A stretch of 64,000 nt of DNA. Origin: Lagopus muta. Taxonomy: Eukaryota > Chordata > Aves > Galliformes > Phasianidae. Shown in pieces: positions 34,581-46,896 of the stretch. Each line of letters opens with the position of its first letter. Positions within the stretch are counted from its first letter, which is position 1. Made by a program: the position numbers and the translations under genes. The DNA lies in the NCBI RefSeq assembly GCF_023343835.1, contig NC_064447.1, positions 9,568,501 to 9,632,500 of the forward strand. Direction: 5' to 3'. Below the pieces are notes generated by a model, which was not told the origin of the DNA, ran no database searches, and worked only from the letters and a program-made list of their open reading frames with translations.

Positions 34581-35739
34581 GTTTCTCTGCATTCCCAGGT
34601 GAGATGCCTGGATGCCTGCCCTTGCCCGCATAGAAGAGCAGCTCTGTCCTACTTTGTTCGTGTGACCCCAAACCCCAGAGAAGAGCAATTCTCCACCTGC
34701 AGACAAAAGCTGTGAGCTCCCACCCAAATCTGACCTCCAGTTTCAGGTCTATAAGCCCACTTACAGAAAAGTACAGAACTAGCTTTGGTCTGAAATGCAA
34801 GGCTGTGGCCAAACAGAACCAGCACTGAAACCCTGTGGAAGATTGCAGGTCATGTTGTCTATTTCAGATGAACCAAATGAAAAATAGATGTGAATAATCC
34901 AAATGTACCAAAACAAGACCTTCTGTCAAGAAAGTGCTGGACAATTCCTTAGCTGTGCTGCAATAGGGTATCACTAGGAGGCCCTCTACCACATCTTGTC
35001 TGTGCTCTTTGCAGGACAGTCTGAACATGGGGTGGTGATCTGGGCAGCACACGCCTCTCCAAATTGTCTTCCCTTCTCTTTCAAGGCAGTCAACATCAGC
35101 AGGGCTGTGAAGAGAGGGAAGGGGTGAATGAAAAACCTGGAGCTCTTGACATGAAAGTGTCCAAATGTCTCCAGGATCATCAGCTCCCTTGCTGCTAACT
35201 GGTTGGCCCAACAAAAAAAAACAAAAAGGGCATAAGTCCTGAAAGCTGAGCACTTCTGCTCTGGGTTGAAGCACACTGATAGGGAGATCCTTCCATTTAG
35301 TCAGCATTCAATATTTTTGAAAGCACTATTGTACTGATTGCTATAATTGAGTAAACCCAGCAGAAGGGGAGTTTTGTCTTGCTTTTAGTCCAAACTGCAG
35401 GCCAATTGAAAAAAACTCAGCTAGAAAAAGAATAAAAAGAGCTAAAAAAAGGTGCTGCATGTGGAATTTATCCAAATGCCATTGGACACTTGGGAAGGGC
35501 AGCATAGAAACCAACATTCCTGTCTCCAGTGAGCATTCCATGGAAAGTCACTGAGAAGAGAAAAAAAAAAACGGCCAACACACAAAATACATCAGAAAGT
35601 TTCCAAAGGCTGAAATTTGCTCTTCAGAAAGGCAGTGCTCTCCCCCAACCTTCTTCCATACCATTACTTGGAGACTCCAAGTGACATCTGCTACTAAAGG
35701 TGGGAAGGTAACACTGGGAAAGGTCCGGTGTCTCAAGCT
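34581..35739. other. No gene or repeat recognised
   Basis: Minus-strand frames 34483-34812 (109 codons, starting inside the CR1 tail's flank) and 34864-35307 (147 codons) have no recognisable domains. Short A-rich runs occur at 35210-35230 and 35560-35572. Confidence 0.55.
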
Positions 35740-35960
35740 ATTGATTGAACAGAAAGTCACTGTCACAAATGTCACCTGTAGCAGTTGTAGGCAGTCTGCT
35801 GTTCCATGGGTCCTTCTCCCTTTCCCAAATGCTGTCAGCACAGCAGCAGCAGCGCTGGAGAACTGCAGTGACAGATCACCACAGTGTGTTACACCGCTGA
35901 CGTCACGAAGGCTTGACCTCCAGCCCCTTGTGAAGTAAATCCTGGCGGTCAGCAGGTGAC
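35740..35960. promoter_or_regulatory. CRE-bearing cluster of TGAC/GTCA words
   Basis: The full palindromic CRE/ATF site TGACGTCA lies at 35898-35905. Around it the half word TGAC/GTCA recurs many times: gtcactgtcac and atgtcacctg (35755-35777), cagtgacag (35867-35875), cttgacctcc (35912-35921), cggtcagcaggtgactcactgac (split; 35946-35968). CpG is otherwise rare here, so retention of an intact CRE is notable. CREB/ATF binding is inferred from the word alone. Confidence 0.4.
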
Positions 35961-37072
35961 TCACTGACAACTACTTCAAAGGAAATTTGATTCCTGAGAA
36001 CTGGGTTTTTGTTTTTTTTCCTTAATCAAGGTACTTTCCATTTCTATTTATTAATCAATTACCAACCAGAGCTATTGTGATAGCCAGCCTAATGACTTTC
36101 CTTCTATTCTCATTCTTGTTTGCTCTAGTATGAAAAACTAATTTAGAAAGAAAACTTCAATGAGATTGTGTTACAGTGTCACAAGGCAAGGAAAGCAGGT
36201 TGGAAACCGGCCCCTGTACTGATGGGTGCAGCAAGGACAGGGAATTGAACCCGGAATGCATGGAGCCATACTGGGATCTGCAGAACCCAAGCTTGGTGAA
36301 AAGGACATTATTTGACCAGTTTTGAGTTTACTTAGCTCAGGCAGTGAAACTTGTCCAGCCAGATTGTTTCTGTCTGCCCATCACGTAGAGGTTTGTACGC
36401 TTTCAAATTGAAAGACTCAGCTTAGAGGAGCGCTGCTTCAGCAGAGCAGAGACATTCCCTCAACCAGGAGAACTGGGTCTCTAATTTCTGTGTGCTTCAC
36501 TATAGATCTGCATTTTCCAGGGATTCTCCATGAAAGATGTGCCTCTGAAAATCGGACTCTGTTAAGGTGTTTTGGTGGCTGAAGCTGGCAGTGCTCCCAC
36601 TGGTTTTGAACTCCGTGGTTCAGCAGAGCAGCAGCTGTCTGGTCTGCTCCTTTTTATGGATTTTGTGGCTGGCCCAGTTCTGACCTCCTCAGCTAATGCT
36701 GGACCTGGATCAGGGATGATATTTTGGCTGCACTCACTTGCACCTTTGTGGAGGATGCTGCATGGTGTAATAAACACCTGTGGGCTCTATGGGGGCACAG
36801 AGAGTGTTGGCAGAACTCAGGCCGCTTCTAAGCAAAGATTGCTGCTATGTTTTCTGTTGCAGAGTACCCTGAAATAAATAAATACAGTGTTGTCTGTGAG
36901 ATGGGGCACCAGCTGAGCTGCAATGCAGCTGCAGGAGGATGTGCAGGCACCAGAGCCCCAGGTCAGAGCTAAATGAGATACTGGGTGAGAAACTAAAGGG
37001 AAGCACCTGTGTGTTAGCAGGACCTGGAATGCTGTCTGCAGGAAAGTACACCAAATCTTTCTCTGTGGCAGA
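35961..37072. other. No gene or repeat recognised
   Basis: Neutral sequence. The frames 36572-36877 plus and 36562-36777 minus oppose each other. An AAATAAATAAATA run occurs at 36871-36883. Confidence 0.55.
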
Positions 37073-37792
37073 GTGACAAAGGCTGAGCATCAGCTGAGGA
37101 AGCCACATCTGTCCTCCCCAGAGCCCGTTCTGCTTCTCCTGCTCCCTGCCACAGCCCCATGGGAAGGAGAGCTGGCAGCTGGCCGGACCACCTGTGAGGG
37201 CAGCCCCTATCACCCATCACCCCCTCCTTGGGGACAGCATCCAGCTGTGGAGCAGGGCAGCGGGTGCTGGCGTGGGTCCGAGCAGCGGGGTCAGCCGGGG
37301 AGGCAAGGGGCCGCCCGGCCCCCAACACTGCGCCTGTTGTGGAGGGGGATTACCGCGGGAATTAGTGCCGGTGGGGAGAGACAAGCTCTCGGGCAACAAC
37401 TGTGGGTGTCCTTTCCCCCATCCCTTCCCAGGGAATCTGCCAGCCCTGCCTGGCGGGAACGCAACCCCTGTGTGTCGGATCAGCACAGCTGTATGCGCGC
37501 CACTGCTAATCCGTCTGCACAACACGCCGCGCGCCAGCTGCCCGCCGTGGGGCTGGGGGCCAGGAAGGTGCCAGGGTGCACTGTAGGGCCACCTAGCTAC
37601 ATCTACAGACCTTCACCCATGGGGAAACCTGGCCATAAGTGGCATTTTTGGGTGCTGGGAGGTACGGGAGCCTTCAGTACTCGTTGCTCATCGTCTTCCT
37701 CACTTTTTCCTTTGGGCATTCTTGGCACATCTTGCAGTGCAGCCTGGCCCTCTAAGAGTTGCAGCCTCACACTTGCAAACAGGAGGCAATGA
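37073..37792 (+). other. 239-codon open frame over a CpG island, probably non-coding
   Basis: The frame stays open largely because the underlying DNA is GC-rich and stop-poor; two other plus or minus frames (37194-37586 plus, 37217-37525 minus) are open over the same stretch. The predicted peptide is rich in Gly, Pro, Ser and Arg with no recognisable domain; a Leu-rich run near residue 20 (VLLLLLPA) could pass for a signal sequence but lies too far in. If the CpG island is a promoter, part of this could be an untranslated first exon rather than coding DNA. Confidence 0.3.
37180..37570. promoter_or_regulatory. Small CpG island
   Basis: By hand count there are roughly 26-28 CpG pairs in about 390 bases at visibly high GC, near two thirds of the number expected from composition and far above the rest of the window. 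CpG-dense words include 'ggggccgcccggcc', 'attaccgcgggaatta' and 'acacgccgcgcgcca'. GGATTA (37347-37352), an OTX/PITX-type core, sits inside. Such islands usually mark a promoter or an active developmental element that is unmethylated in the germ line. No TATA box or adjoining gene is evident, so it is an orphan island here. Confidence 0.6.
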
Positions 37793-38486
37793 CACTTCGA
37801 CGTTCTCCACTGTCACCTGGCTGCTTCCCATTGGTTTGCAGCAGCACGCACTGCTCCAGGATGGGCACCAGGGGATCAACACTGAAATCACTGATCCGCC
37901 TCCCAGGGCACTCTCAAGAAAACACTGCAAGAGCAGTGTGAGATGTTTTCTTTCTTCCCATTTCAGAGGTAATTAGTCCCTGTGAGTTAATTTCCCAGCC
38001 GTTGGGGTCGCAGATGGATTGCAGATCCACACTGCTTGCACCGGATGAAGATCTGCTCACAGCGCCGCGCTCTCGGCTCCAGAACACGCAGCCTGTTTGC
38101 CTCTGATTAGGGCTGCTCTTGCTTTCCAGCTTTCTGTCACCACGCAATTGTTTTATAACTTGATACCTAATTTATTTTAATGACAACAAATAATTTGGCA
38201 AGTGTTCTCCATCCTTGTTCTGGCAAAACTGTGCTCTAAGATTGATCAAGCTGTTAATTTGGAAGACTGGTTTTGCCTTATAGTATTGGTTTGGGGTTGG
38301 CTTTTTGCTGGTAGAAACCTAAAGACATCAAGGAAGTCTTTGAAAGCTTCCCATTGACACCCCTGCCTTTCTTTGAGAGCTGCCAGAGGAGCTGCCCTGC
38401 CAACAGATTCTATTGGCCAAGGGGTGGGTGATGAGCACAGTGCTGGACTGTGGCTATCCCTGCCTCGATGGGAAACAAAATGTGGG
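37793..38486. other. No gene recognised
   Basis: A short CpG-bearing stretch at 38060-38090 (cagcgccgcgctctcggc) lies within otherwise neutral DNA, followed by AT-rich unique sequence (38150-38280) with 'ctaatttattttaatg'. The latter might be regulatory but has no clear motif cluster. Confidence 0.45.
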
Positions 38487-38556
38487 GAAATCGTAGAATT
38501 CTAGAGATGTCTGTGTTGAAAGGGACCATTACAGGTCATCTGGTGCAACTCTGCAG
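38487..38556 (-). mobile_element. CR1 LINE 3' terminus, short copy
   Basis: Plus-strand words 'aaatcgtagaattctagag', 'gtgttgaaagggaccatt' and 'caggtcatctggtgcaact' correspond to the reverse complement of the CR1 end (family form: 'aatcatagaat', 'gttggaagggacc', 'agatcatctagtccaac'). Only the last 70 or so bases are recognisable; the copy is diverged. Confidence 0.8.
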
Positions 38557-40659
38557 GCAGCAGAACCCGTAGGGTCTGCATGGATCAGAAAAGAGAAAAG
38601 CCCTGAAGGGGGCAGGAATAGTATTTATATTATTTATAAGAGGTTTTCTCCCTTTGCTACAGGCTTTGACCATCTCCTGGCTGTGCTCTGGGCTGTAATG
38701 GTTTGCTCAACCTGCAGATAGGCTGATGGTCCATAGAGATTCCCTCTCCTGGAAAAACACACTCCTTATTTCTTCGGGGGTCCTGGGGAAGCACAAGCTT
38801 TATTTCACCTTCTGATAAGTGAAAACAAAGAACTAAAGTGGAGCAAAACCAGATGCGTTAATTAAACAAACACAAACACTGTGGCCCCTGCACGTCCCCA
38901 GTGTGGAGTTGGCTCTGATTTATCAAGGCACATTTGACTTGCAAAGAATGAGGCCAAGTTCCTCAGCATTTCCAGCATTGGCTTTGCTGTGCTGCCTCGT
39001 GGGCAGGGGCAGAAACTCCAGCCATACAATTTCCCCTTGTCCTTGCTGGTATGTGAGCCCACGGACTGTGACCTGAGTGGGACACAGTGGTGACACCACT
39101 GCTGAGCAGAAACCAGCTTCTTCGTGAAGCACGACGCCTTCACAGTATTTCTTTTCTGTAGATCTAAAAATAAAGCCACAAACAAACATGGATGGGACCT
39201 GGGAATGGAGGATGGCAGTCCGGAGGTTTGGCTCTGCCTGCTCCTTCAGCTTCTTACAATTGGAAAATAGCCCTGGGGGACACTTGAAGGGGATGAGCAC
39301 TAAAGACAGCATAGATCCCCGGCCAATGATAATAGTCATTATTAAGCTGATCCCCTGCTAAGGCCACAACAAGTTCACTCCTTTGTATTACTAAATCTGC
39401 CAGTGTTTAAGAGATTGCTGCAAGGAGAAGCAGCCCTTCCCTCCACACCCACTGGAGAGAGATGGAAATGATGGGTTAAACCACAGTTAGTAGTGCGTTA
39501 TAAGTCAGAATTCTGGCTGGAAGGGGCTAAGCACTGGGAGAAATGGAGTCGTGGTGGTGGGAGTTCACTGAGACAGGTTGGACACAGAGCTACCAGGGGC
39601 TGTTTTGGGGCTGCTGCTCCTGCCCGATGGGTGGGGGGAGGTGATGAGCTCTTCAGGTCCCCCTGGCATTTTTCTCCATCTTTCGATGGCAACAGCAAGT
39701 GTTCCATAGTGTGGGGCTGGTTACACATCATCCAGCCCATGTGCCTGTCTTTGCTGTTACCAGGAGCACAGAAATTGCCATCAGTGGCCTCTGGAGTGTG
39801 GTTTCCTTCCCCCAGAGCCAACCCTTGCTTCAATCATACCTCACAGCAGAGCAGACATGTTCTGCTCCCGTCCAGAAACAGCTGCAGTGCCTTAGACTAA
39901 AAGCCTAAATAGTGCCTGATGTGTAAGCCAGTAATGCAATATTCAGGGACAGTTATCCAAGTCTGGGATTTGTCATGCAACTGCTAGAAGGTGCAATGGA
40001 GCATTTGGCCAAGACCAAAACACCTCCATCAAGCTGGAAAGATGCAGGTTTGCATCAGCAGCACCCAAGGTACAGGATTTTCTGCTGTGACCAATAGGGG
40101 TGATAGGATGTTATAACTTAGGCTATGGCTGTTACTCACCAAATTCAGCTGCATGACATTGGTGGAAGTATCTGCTCAGAAATGGCCTCGTTCAGGGCAT
40201 TACCCTAACACAGCTGCTGCTGAATTTGTAGTTAAGGTGGTAGCTCATATTTAAATATATTCTGATATTTGGGAGGGCTCAGATCATTATGTACATCTTG
40301 CACTAGAACTTCAGTGATTCCTAAGGCTGTGTGCTCTCTGAAGTGCGCCATACTTGTGGTTTATTCACAGGCAGAGCTAATAATTGCAGTTTCATATGGA
40401 AGGGAAGGCATCAGAATCCAATAATGAGTATTTAATGGAGAGAGAATACCAGTAAGACAGAGGTCATAAAAATACCATGCACAAACCCAGCTGTTTAGCC
40501 ATTTCCTCCGTTGCTCATCATTGCAATGTCTGCTGGCTGAATTATTTCCTTTCTGTTCAGAGGCAGAGCAATGAGCAGGCAAACCAGAAGAAATGGAGCC
40601 CTATGGTGAATGAGAAAGGCTCTCAGCTGGGAGAACAGCTTTACTTTCCAGTACAGCTC
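38557..40659. other. No gene or repeat recognised
   Basis: Frames 38923-39339 minus (138 codons) and 39493-39900 plus (135 codons, opposed by 39498-39833 minus) have no domains. 40230-40290 and 40410-40480 are AT-rich. Confidence 0.55.
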
Positions 40660-41170
40660 TGAGATGAGTTGTGTAGACAGATTGCGCGGGGAAAGAGTGA
40701 AAAAAAATCATCCACATCTAATTGCAATGTGTGGCCTGCTTAGGCTTAGAGCAAATTGAGATGTTTTCATGCAGAATAATCCGTTGCCCTGATAAAGCAA
40801 GTCACAATTAGCTGAGGGCTTCTTCAATCAACTCCGAATGTGACCACACCTCCGGGTGGTTAATGGGGTCCTTCCCAGAGGAAGGACTGAACGTGCCTGC
40901 AGCCCCTTGACCTGCTCTGTGGCCAGGAATTTCCACACTCCTCCTCAGGCAGGGGTGATCCAGAGCCCCTGAACGCTTCTCAGGAAGGAAGACAATAATG
41001 ATCCGAAGTGAAAATAGTTACAAGTGGGGAGCCGTCATGCCGAGACATAACTCACTTCAGTCTGCCTGTCGTGCAGCTATTTGCCAATTCCTTCAGCATG
41101 TAATCTTCCCATTTCCTACAGGCGAACTCTTTTTTGCACACTTATAATTAGGTGAGTTTTTTTCTCCTCT
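40660..41170. promoter_or_regulatory. Candidate conserved non-coding element
   Basis: A long frame-free, repeat-free block mixing AT-rich words (cacaattagctgagg at 40803, cttataattaggtgag at 41141 with TAATTA inside) with retained CpGs (gattgcgcgggg at 40680, aactccgaatgtg, cctccgggtggtt at 40850, gccgtcatgccgagac at 41032). The word ccgggtggtt is near, but not identical to, a GLI site. The size of the CpG-retaining, gene-free block is the main argument. Confidence 0.35.
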
Positions 41171-42404
41171 GTCTTGCTAACCTCAGGCTCCAGGCTTACG
41201 GCTTCCTAAAGTAGCTCATGTCCCATTAAAAAAAAAAGCCCAAAAAACAGTACACCGCCATATATACAAATTATTACCCTGTTCTTTGGAAGGAGATAAC
41301 TTAAGGTTGGGAGGGAAACATTTCAGCCATGGTGTCCTGGAGTGGTTTGGGAAGGAGATGGGAGCTGTGACAGAGGGTTGGGGCCAGGCTGGGTGCATCC
41401 AGGAGTGGGAGTGGGTGTCTGGGGGCTGCTGGGGGTCTTCTGTGGGAACGGCTTCATGGCACAGAAACCTCGAGCAGAGGTGGTTTCCCCTTTATTGCTT
41501 TGGGGATTTGACATGATTACATACATTAACTTGTGGTTTTTCTCTTGCAATTGCTGGTTACATCCTATAAATGTGTATGCATGGATATATGCACACACTC
41601 ATATACATATATGGATATACATATACATCTGTCGCCATATACGTGAATATGCAAGTAGAGACAATGCTGTCAGACTCCATCACATCTTAGGGTAAATCCC
41701 ATTGGACACCACCATGGGGACTCAGAACATATCTTGGATGTCCACGGCAATGAAATTCAATTTGTATGCCTATCCCATTGCCCACCTCTGAGCTCCATGC
41801 CTGCAGGGAAGGCTGAAGGTGCACTTACAAGCTGCTTGTTCAAATTTGTTCGCACTGCTTTTATGTAATATGCATCCTATTCTCCGGGGATTCCCCTACT
41901 CATCCACAGGGGTAAGGGTTTATTTCTGACCCTTTTAGCAGGATTTAGCTTCTGGTTTTGAGATTTTTTTACTTAATTTTCTGTTTCCTCTGAAACCGTG
42001 GAAATTGGCCTCTGCTAGAAACAGGATGTGGAGCAGAACACTTATGCTCTGAGTGGTACTAAAACCTCTTGGACGCCTGGTGGATAGATCACTCCCCAAG
42101 CTCCAGGTTAAACAAGCGGTCAGATTCAGGGTGCAAAAATCAATTCACTCAGGTCAGAAAGCTAAAGACCGTTGGGTTCCTTTGGAGCATGGGGATGGGT
42201 TACTGCACAGGGTCGCTGGGGACATCCCCCAGTAAATTCCATTGTACTGCAGGAGCCCTGAGCATCAGTGATCTGCCCACCTCACCCACGACTGTGGTTT
42301 CTGCATGTGAGAAGGTGCTGGGAGGTTTTTGCCACAGTGATGAATGGGAGATGTGGGGACTGGGTGCCCTGTGACCCTTCTTAGACCTGCAGCCAAAGAT
42401 TTTG
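41171..42404. other. No gene; TA/CA-rich low-complexity patch
   Basis: 41574-41640 is a run of diverged TATA/CACA/TACATA words resembling an eroded (TA)n/(CA)n microsatellite. It produces Tyr/Ile/His-rich peptide in the plus frame 41342-41695. The remaining sequence is neutral without recognised elements. Confidence 0.55.
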
Positions 42405-42450
42405 CCATATAATGTGCGATAAAGAAACTTATCAGCTAATTACAGCTGGG
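42405..42450. promoter_or_regulatory. Compact GATA/homeodomain word cluster
   Basis: GATAA (42418-42422), TTATCA (42429-42434) and TAATTA (42437-42442) lie within 25 bases, preceded by 'tttgccatataatg'. The two GATA words are in opposite orientation with six bases between. Clustering of three tissue-factor words in such a short span is suggestive only. Confidence 0.3.
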
Positions 42451-43709
42451 CTCGGAGCCTCTCAAAGAGCTGGCAGCACTTCCTTCCCCCTCTACTCTTA
42501 GGGGAAAAAAAAAAACCTAAACAGTAAAAAGGACAATTCAGGCTAGAGTTGAATGAAAACTCACAGATCTCCTGATTTAATCTGTGTCACAGGATCCCTT
42601 GTTCTCTGCACAGCAACAGAGCCTTCGGGGAGCGACTGAGGCTCGTACCACGGCACGGCTTGGCTCCGCGAGGTTTGCCCGGCTCCAAGGATTAGCCAGC
42701 AGAGTTTGCCTTGGGGAGCTATTGCCACAGAGTGGAGCACAGCATATCCTTCTGCTCGCTGTCTCCTCGCAAGGAAAGCAGTGCTGGTTGGTTGCAACCC
42801 TCGTGCCAAGGTACGGCTGGAAGGAAGCTGCTTCACAGCTGAAGGGAGCTGTGTGATGACCTGTAAAACAAAAGCCTTTGCAACGCAAGTCCCCGTGCTT
42901 CTGGTTGGAGTTCTGCATGTGATTGGGGTCACAGTGGCTTTGGGTCACCCAGAGAAAACGCATCTCTGTGTGCTCTAGGAGCTTGGAAAAGCCTTCATAT
43001 GAAAACTGATGGCAGCAGCCAGTGAAATAGAGGATTACACAGCTGCCAAAATGTTGTTGTTGTTCAAAACCTCTTAAACCTTACTAAAGGAGATGCAGAT
43101 TTCACAGCTGTATCTGCTCAGTGCCATGTAACTGCAGGCCTTCATTCGGGTGGTCCCTTCCTATGGTATCTCATCATCTCATGCCGTCACTGCTTTGCCC
43201 CACTGAGCCACAGCAGAACCCCAGGATTCTTCGTCTCCTTTCCCTAACAGTGCAGGGCCTGTTTTGGTATCATTTGTTTATGTACCCTATCAATACCAGC
43301 ACTGGCACGGGCACAATCCCTTCTTCTAGGAAACTCAGCTCAAAATCAGAGCCCGTTTCCCAAGTAGTTTCTCCGCCCTGGGAATCAATGCTTATCACAG
43401 CCTTTGCAGCCCACAGCCTTTGCAATGCTCACCGTGCTGTTGCCCAATAACCTCCACTCAGCTGCACGGGAATGGTTCTTTCCTCATGCTAAGACCAACA
43501 TTGCCACCTGATAGCCTGACAAGCTAGCAGCCCTTAAAGAAAACACAGCCAAAGGTATTTTAATGTCATTCTGTTGGATGAACTACGCTTAGGAACCATA
43601 TTACATTTCAGTTGCTGCGTCTCTGCAAAAGACGGGGGGATTTTGGAGGGGGCCAATGATGGATGGTAGAAAGGGCTGAAGATGTGAAAAGCCTTAGAAT
43701 TTTTTTTTT
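42451..43709. other. No gene; mildly CpG-rich patch at 42620-42830
   Basis: About twelve CpGs occur in 42620-42830 (for example tccgcgagg near 42666), leaving several 90-128 codon frames open on both strands with no domains. A short (TTG)n run lies at 43053-43064. The rest is neutral. Confidence 0.5.
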
Positions 43710-43762
43710 GAATCATGGAATATCCCAAGTTGGAAGGGACCCATACAGATCAGAGTCCAAGA
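43710..43762 (-). mobile_element. CR1 LINE 3' terminus, very short copy
   Basis: Plus-strand 'gaatcatggaatatcccaag' and 'ttggaagggacccatacaga' then 'tcagagtccaag' match the reverse complement of the CR1 terminal 50 bases. A run of T's (43700-43709) precedes it directly. Such minimal fragments are typical of CR1's strong 5' truncation. Confidence 0.85.
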
Positions 43763-46579
43763 GAGAAGAAAAGCAAGAGCTGCTTTGAAAAGTGTGAACG
43801 AAACATGGAAAATGAGAGCTTGGGAGCACTGTATTCAATGTAGGTCTTTGGTGCCAAGGAGAAAATGCACCTGGTGGGCAGCTTCCCACAATCCAGAGCA
43901 CACTCAGCTCTGGACCCACTCATACTGGGGTGAAATCTATCCTCCCCACTTGGCTGGGATGGCATGGACAGACTGTGGTCTCCAGTTTATGCAAACAGCA
44001 CACAGCAGCTTCCAGCATCAAATCCCCTCATTCCTACAGGCTGAAATGGATACTGTAATTATTAATGGACAATAAACTTCCAGACTGGAAAGGCAAAATT
44101 CATCCGACCATGGACAGTCCAGCATTTACAGATATGTCAGCCCAGAGGAAAAATTCTGCTGAAATAGTATTACTCCTTTTGTGTTTCATTTTTGAAGTAA
44201 ATGCTCTGGAATTGATTTGAAGAAAAGCCCAATCTACTTAGAGTAGGGAAGTTCCATAGTTCTGGGTACCAAGAGGTCAACAAATTTGATTTTATTTGCT
44301 GCTTCTTTGTAACACTTGATATACACTCACTGAAACACTGCTCTGAGAAAACTTAGGAATTCACTGACAGAGCAATTTTCAAGTTAAAGTTGTGATTTTC
44401 CCAATTTCCCAACTCATTTTCCAATGAATAAACGAATCGGGATTTTTATTTGTAGTTATCAGTTTTTCTGTAGTAATGCTCCTAAACACATCTACTTAGA
44501 AGCTTTAACACCATTTATTCTGTTGTCCCCATTTTTTTTCTTATTGTAGTATTAAAAAACCCTCAGAAATACCAATATTCCCATTTTTGAACCATGTGGG
44601 CTGGTAACTGCGTGCCTCCCCCCGCAGACAGCAGGTGGGCTTTGGGCAGGGCTGGCTGGGAGCTGTTCAAGCAAATTAGAGGCCATCAGCAAATCGCTTG
44701 GTCGATGCTTTCATGACTTTGTTCCAAGCTTTCTGATCTCTACCATTGTGGATATTTCAAGGTCAGGTAAGTGCCTGGCTTGTGTTTAATTGCTGCAATG
44801 CCTTCTTTGCAGCTGACCCATTTCAGGCCATCACCACATGCCAAGGAGGTGTCCCCACACCAGCTGTTACACAGGGATTTGAGAAGGAACGTTTACCACT
44901 GCCTTCCTAGAAAGGAGGGAGATCTGTGTATGAATGCCAGAGAGGATTCTGTCCTGCAGTTCTTATCTCCAGGATGGCCAATGACCGAGCCTGACCCATG
45001 CTGCTCTTTGCTGACAGATTCTTATGGGCAGAGAAGAGGGCAGATGGCTGAGAAGGGAAACTTTAAACTGTCCTCCAGCCAGCTGGCTGCTTGTGCGTAC
45101 TTTATTCAGACAACTTTGAAATGTAGGATAATTTATGTGTTCAATGGACCAGAACTAACTCTAGGAGCCTTAAGGGTCTTCCATCATCCTGGGAATGAAA
45201 TAGCTAATGCAGACATAAAAAAATATATATAATAAAAATAATTTTAAAAAAATCAATTTCTCCAGAAACCTCCACTGTCAGTTCACACTGCATCTGAACA
45301 ACCCTTGGGTCCAATTTTCCTCTCTATTCCTGACACAGCCACCAAAATCCTCTGCAGAATTCTGCTTATCTGGATGTTTACCAGCTCAAACACTTGCAGT
45401 GTTACTCCCAGGAGGGCTCTTCTTGTGCTCCTCTTGCTTGCTTACAGCAGACAACCCAAGTCAGAATTTTCCTAAGAAAACCAATTGTTGTGAGTCCTGC
45501 AAATGATGAGCCAACCTGGTGAAAGTTATCACTTCTGTGGAGTATTTTTAAAAACCATGTCATGTTCTTCCATTGCAGCAGTACCTCAGAGGAGCCCTTG
45601 TGCTGTAGGACTGTTTTACACCAAGCATTTAAAATTCAGCTCCAACATACAGCTCGACATGAAGAACTCAGCCCACGTAGGAGCCAGAGCAACCTCCTGG
45701 GGGGGTGTTACAAGAGCTTTCCAGCTTTGCCAACCCACAGAGGTCACGAGTTGTTGCAGTCAGCAGCTGCAGAGCCTGCGTTCTTTGGTTCAAGCTGTTA
45801 CAGCTTTTAACTGAGCAGTGGATTTACTGGGGATGAGAAAAATGAGCTTTAACTCTGCCATTAACTATATCCTCTCGCTCCATTGGCAACTTGCAGACTC
45901 AGCTGCTGCCCACTGGTCCCAGTGGTGAGGAGCTGCAGTGCCAGGACTGTGGTTTTTCTGCACCTATGAGCCCCACTGCATGGGATGGTGTCCAAAGGAG
46001 CCGTCCATGAGCAGTTACCCCATTAAACACAACAGCTTCCAAGCCCTGATGCTGACACTCCCATGAATGAGGTGGCTCATGACGATGAGGAGATATCAGC
46101 CAGTGGGGAAAGCTGAGACTGGCTGGGTGCTTCCCTCCTGTCCTGGCAGAGCTGGGTGCCAATGCCTCTGACAGAGCCCAGATCCCAGACCTGTTGCTCC
46201 TGAATACCTTAGAGGTTCTGAAAATGGGAGAGAAGCAAATCCTAACTCTGAGCTTTGGCTGACTTCAGCCACGGCCACACAAGACCTTTTTCATGTGAAG
46301 TTGCAGTAGCTCCAATCCAGCTCCCATCACTGCTGACAGCAAACGTTTGTTGGCTTTGGTAGGCTCCAACTGGGCACTTTTTGATGCACATGGCTGTTTT
46401 TGATACCATGCGTTTTGAATTGCTGCATTCTTCATGGAGGCTTCTGTCTGCTTCAACCTCCACCCTTCCAACATACAAGAAAGATAAAACAGAAACAGCA
46501 CTGACTCTTCAAGTCCATCCCTTTGGCTATTTCTCTTAGCAAAGCGCTGATGCTGCTGCCCTTCTGCCATTCTTCCTCC
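43763..46579. other. No gene recognised; AT-rich part at 44100-44600
   Basis: 44150-44600 is AT-rich unique sequence with few frames. The frame 44771-45232 plus (153 codons) has no domain and ends in an (ATA)-rich stretch at 45219-45250. Two nested plus frames (45503-45814 and 45562-45810) are in different phases, which argues against either being real. Confidence 0.5.
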
Positions 46580-46591
46580 AGTAACTCAGTT

Positions 46592-46605
46592 GTTGCCAAG
46601 GCAGT
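46592..46605 (+). promoter_or_regulatory. Weak RFX X-box-like word next to a SOX-type word
   Basis: gttgccaaggcagt matches 11 of 14 positions of the symmetric X-box form gttgccatggcaac, and 'attgttat' follows at once. On its own this is weak; it is listed because a second X-box-like word lies about 530 bases on, at 47120-47133. Confidence 0.2.
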
Positions 46606-46896
46606 TATTGTTATCAAGACACAGGTTTGGCGCAGGTACATTCTCCTCCTGCTGTATGTACCTTAACACAATGACCCATAAACGACAAACCCAGAATGAA
46701 CTTGTTTTTTCCAATAGCCCTTTTCTGGATGTCTCTGTGCTCTCACTGGCTCTGCCCACTTTCCCATCACTTGGAGCATCCTTGGGATGCAATGAGAGCC
46801 AGGCCCCCTCCAGCCTCTCTTACATCAGGATGAAGCAATAGTACTTCACATCCATTGGCATTTCAAGCGTTAATCCAGCCCACAAAACCGAGATGA

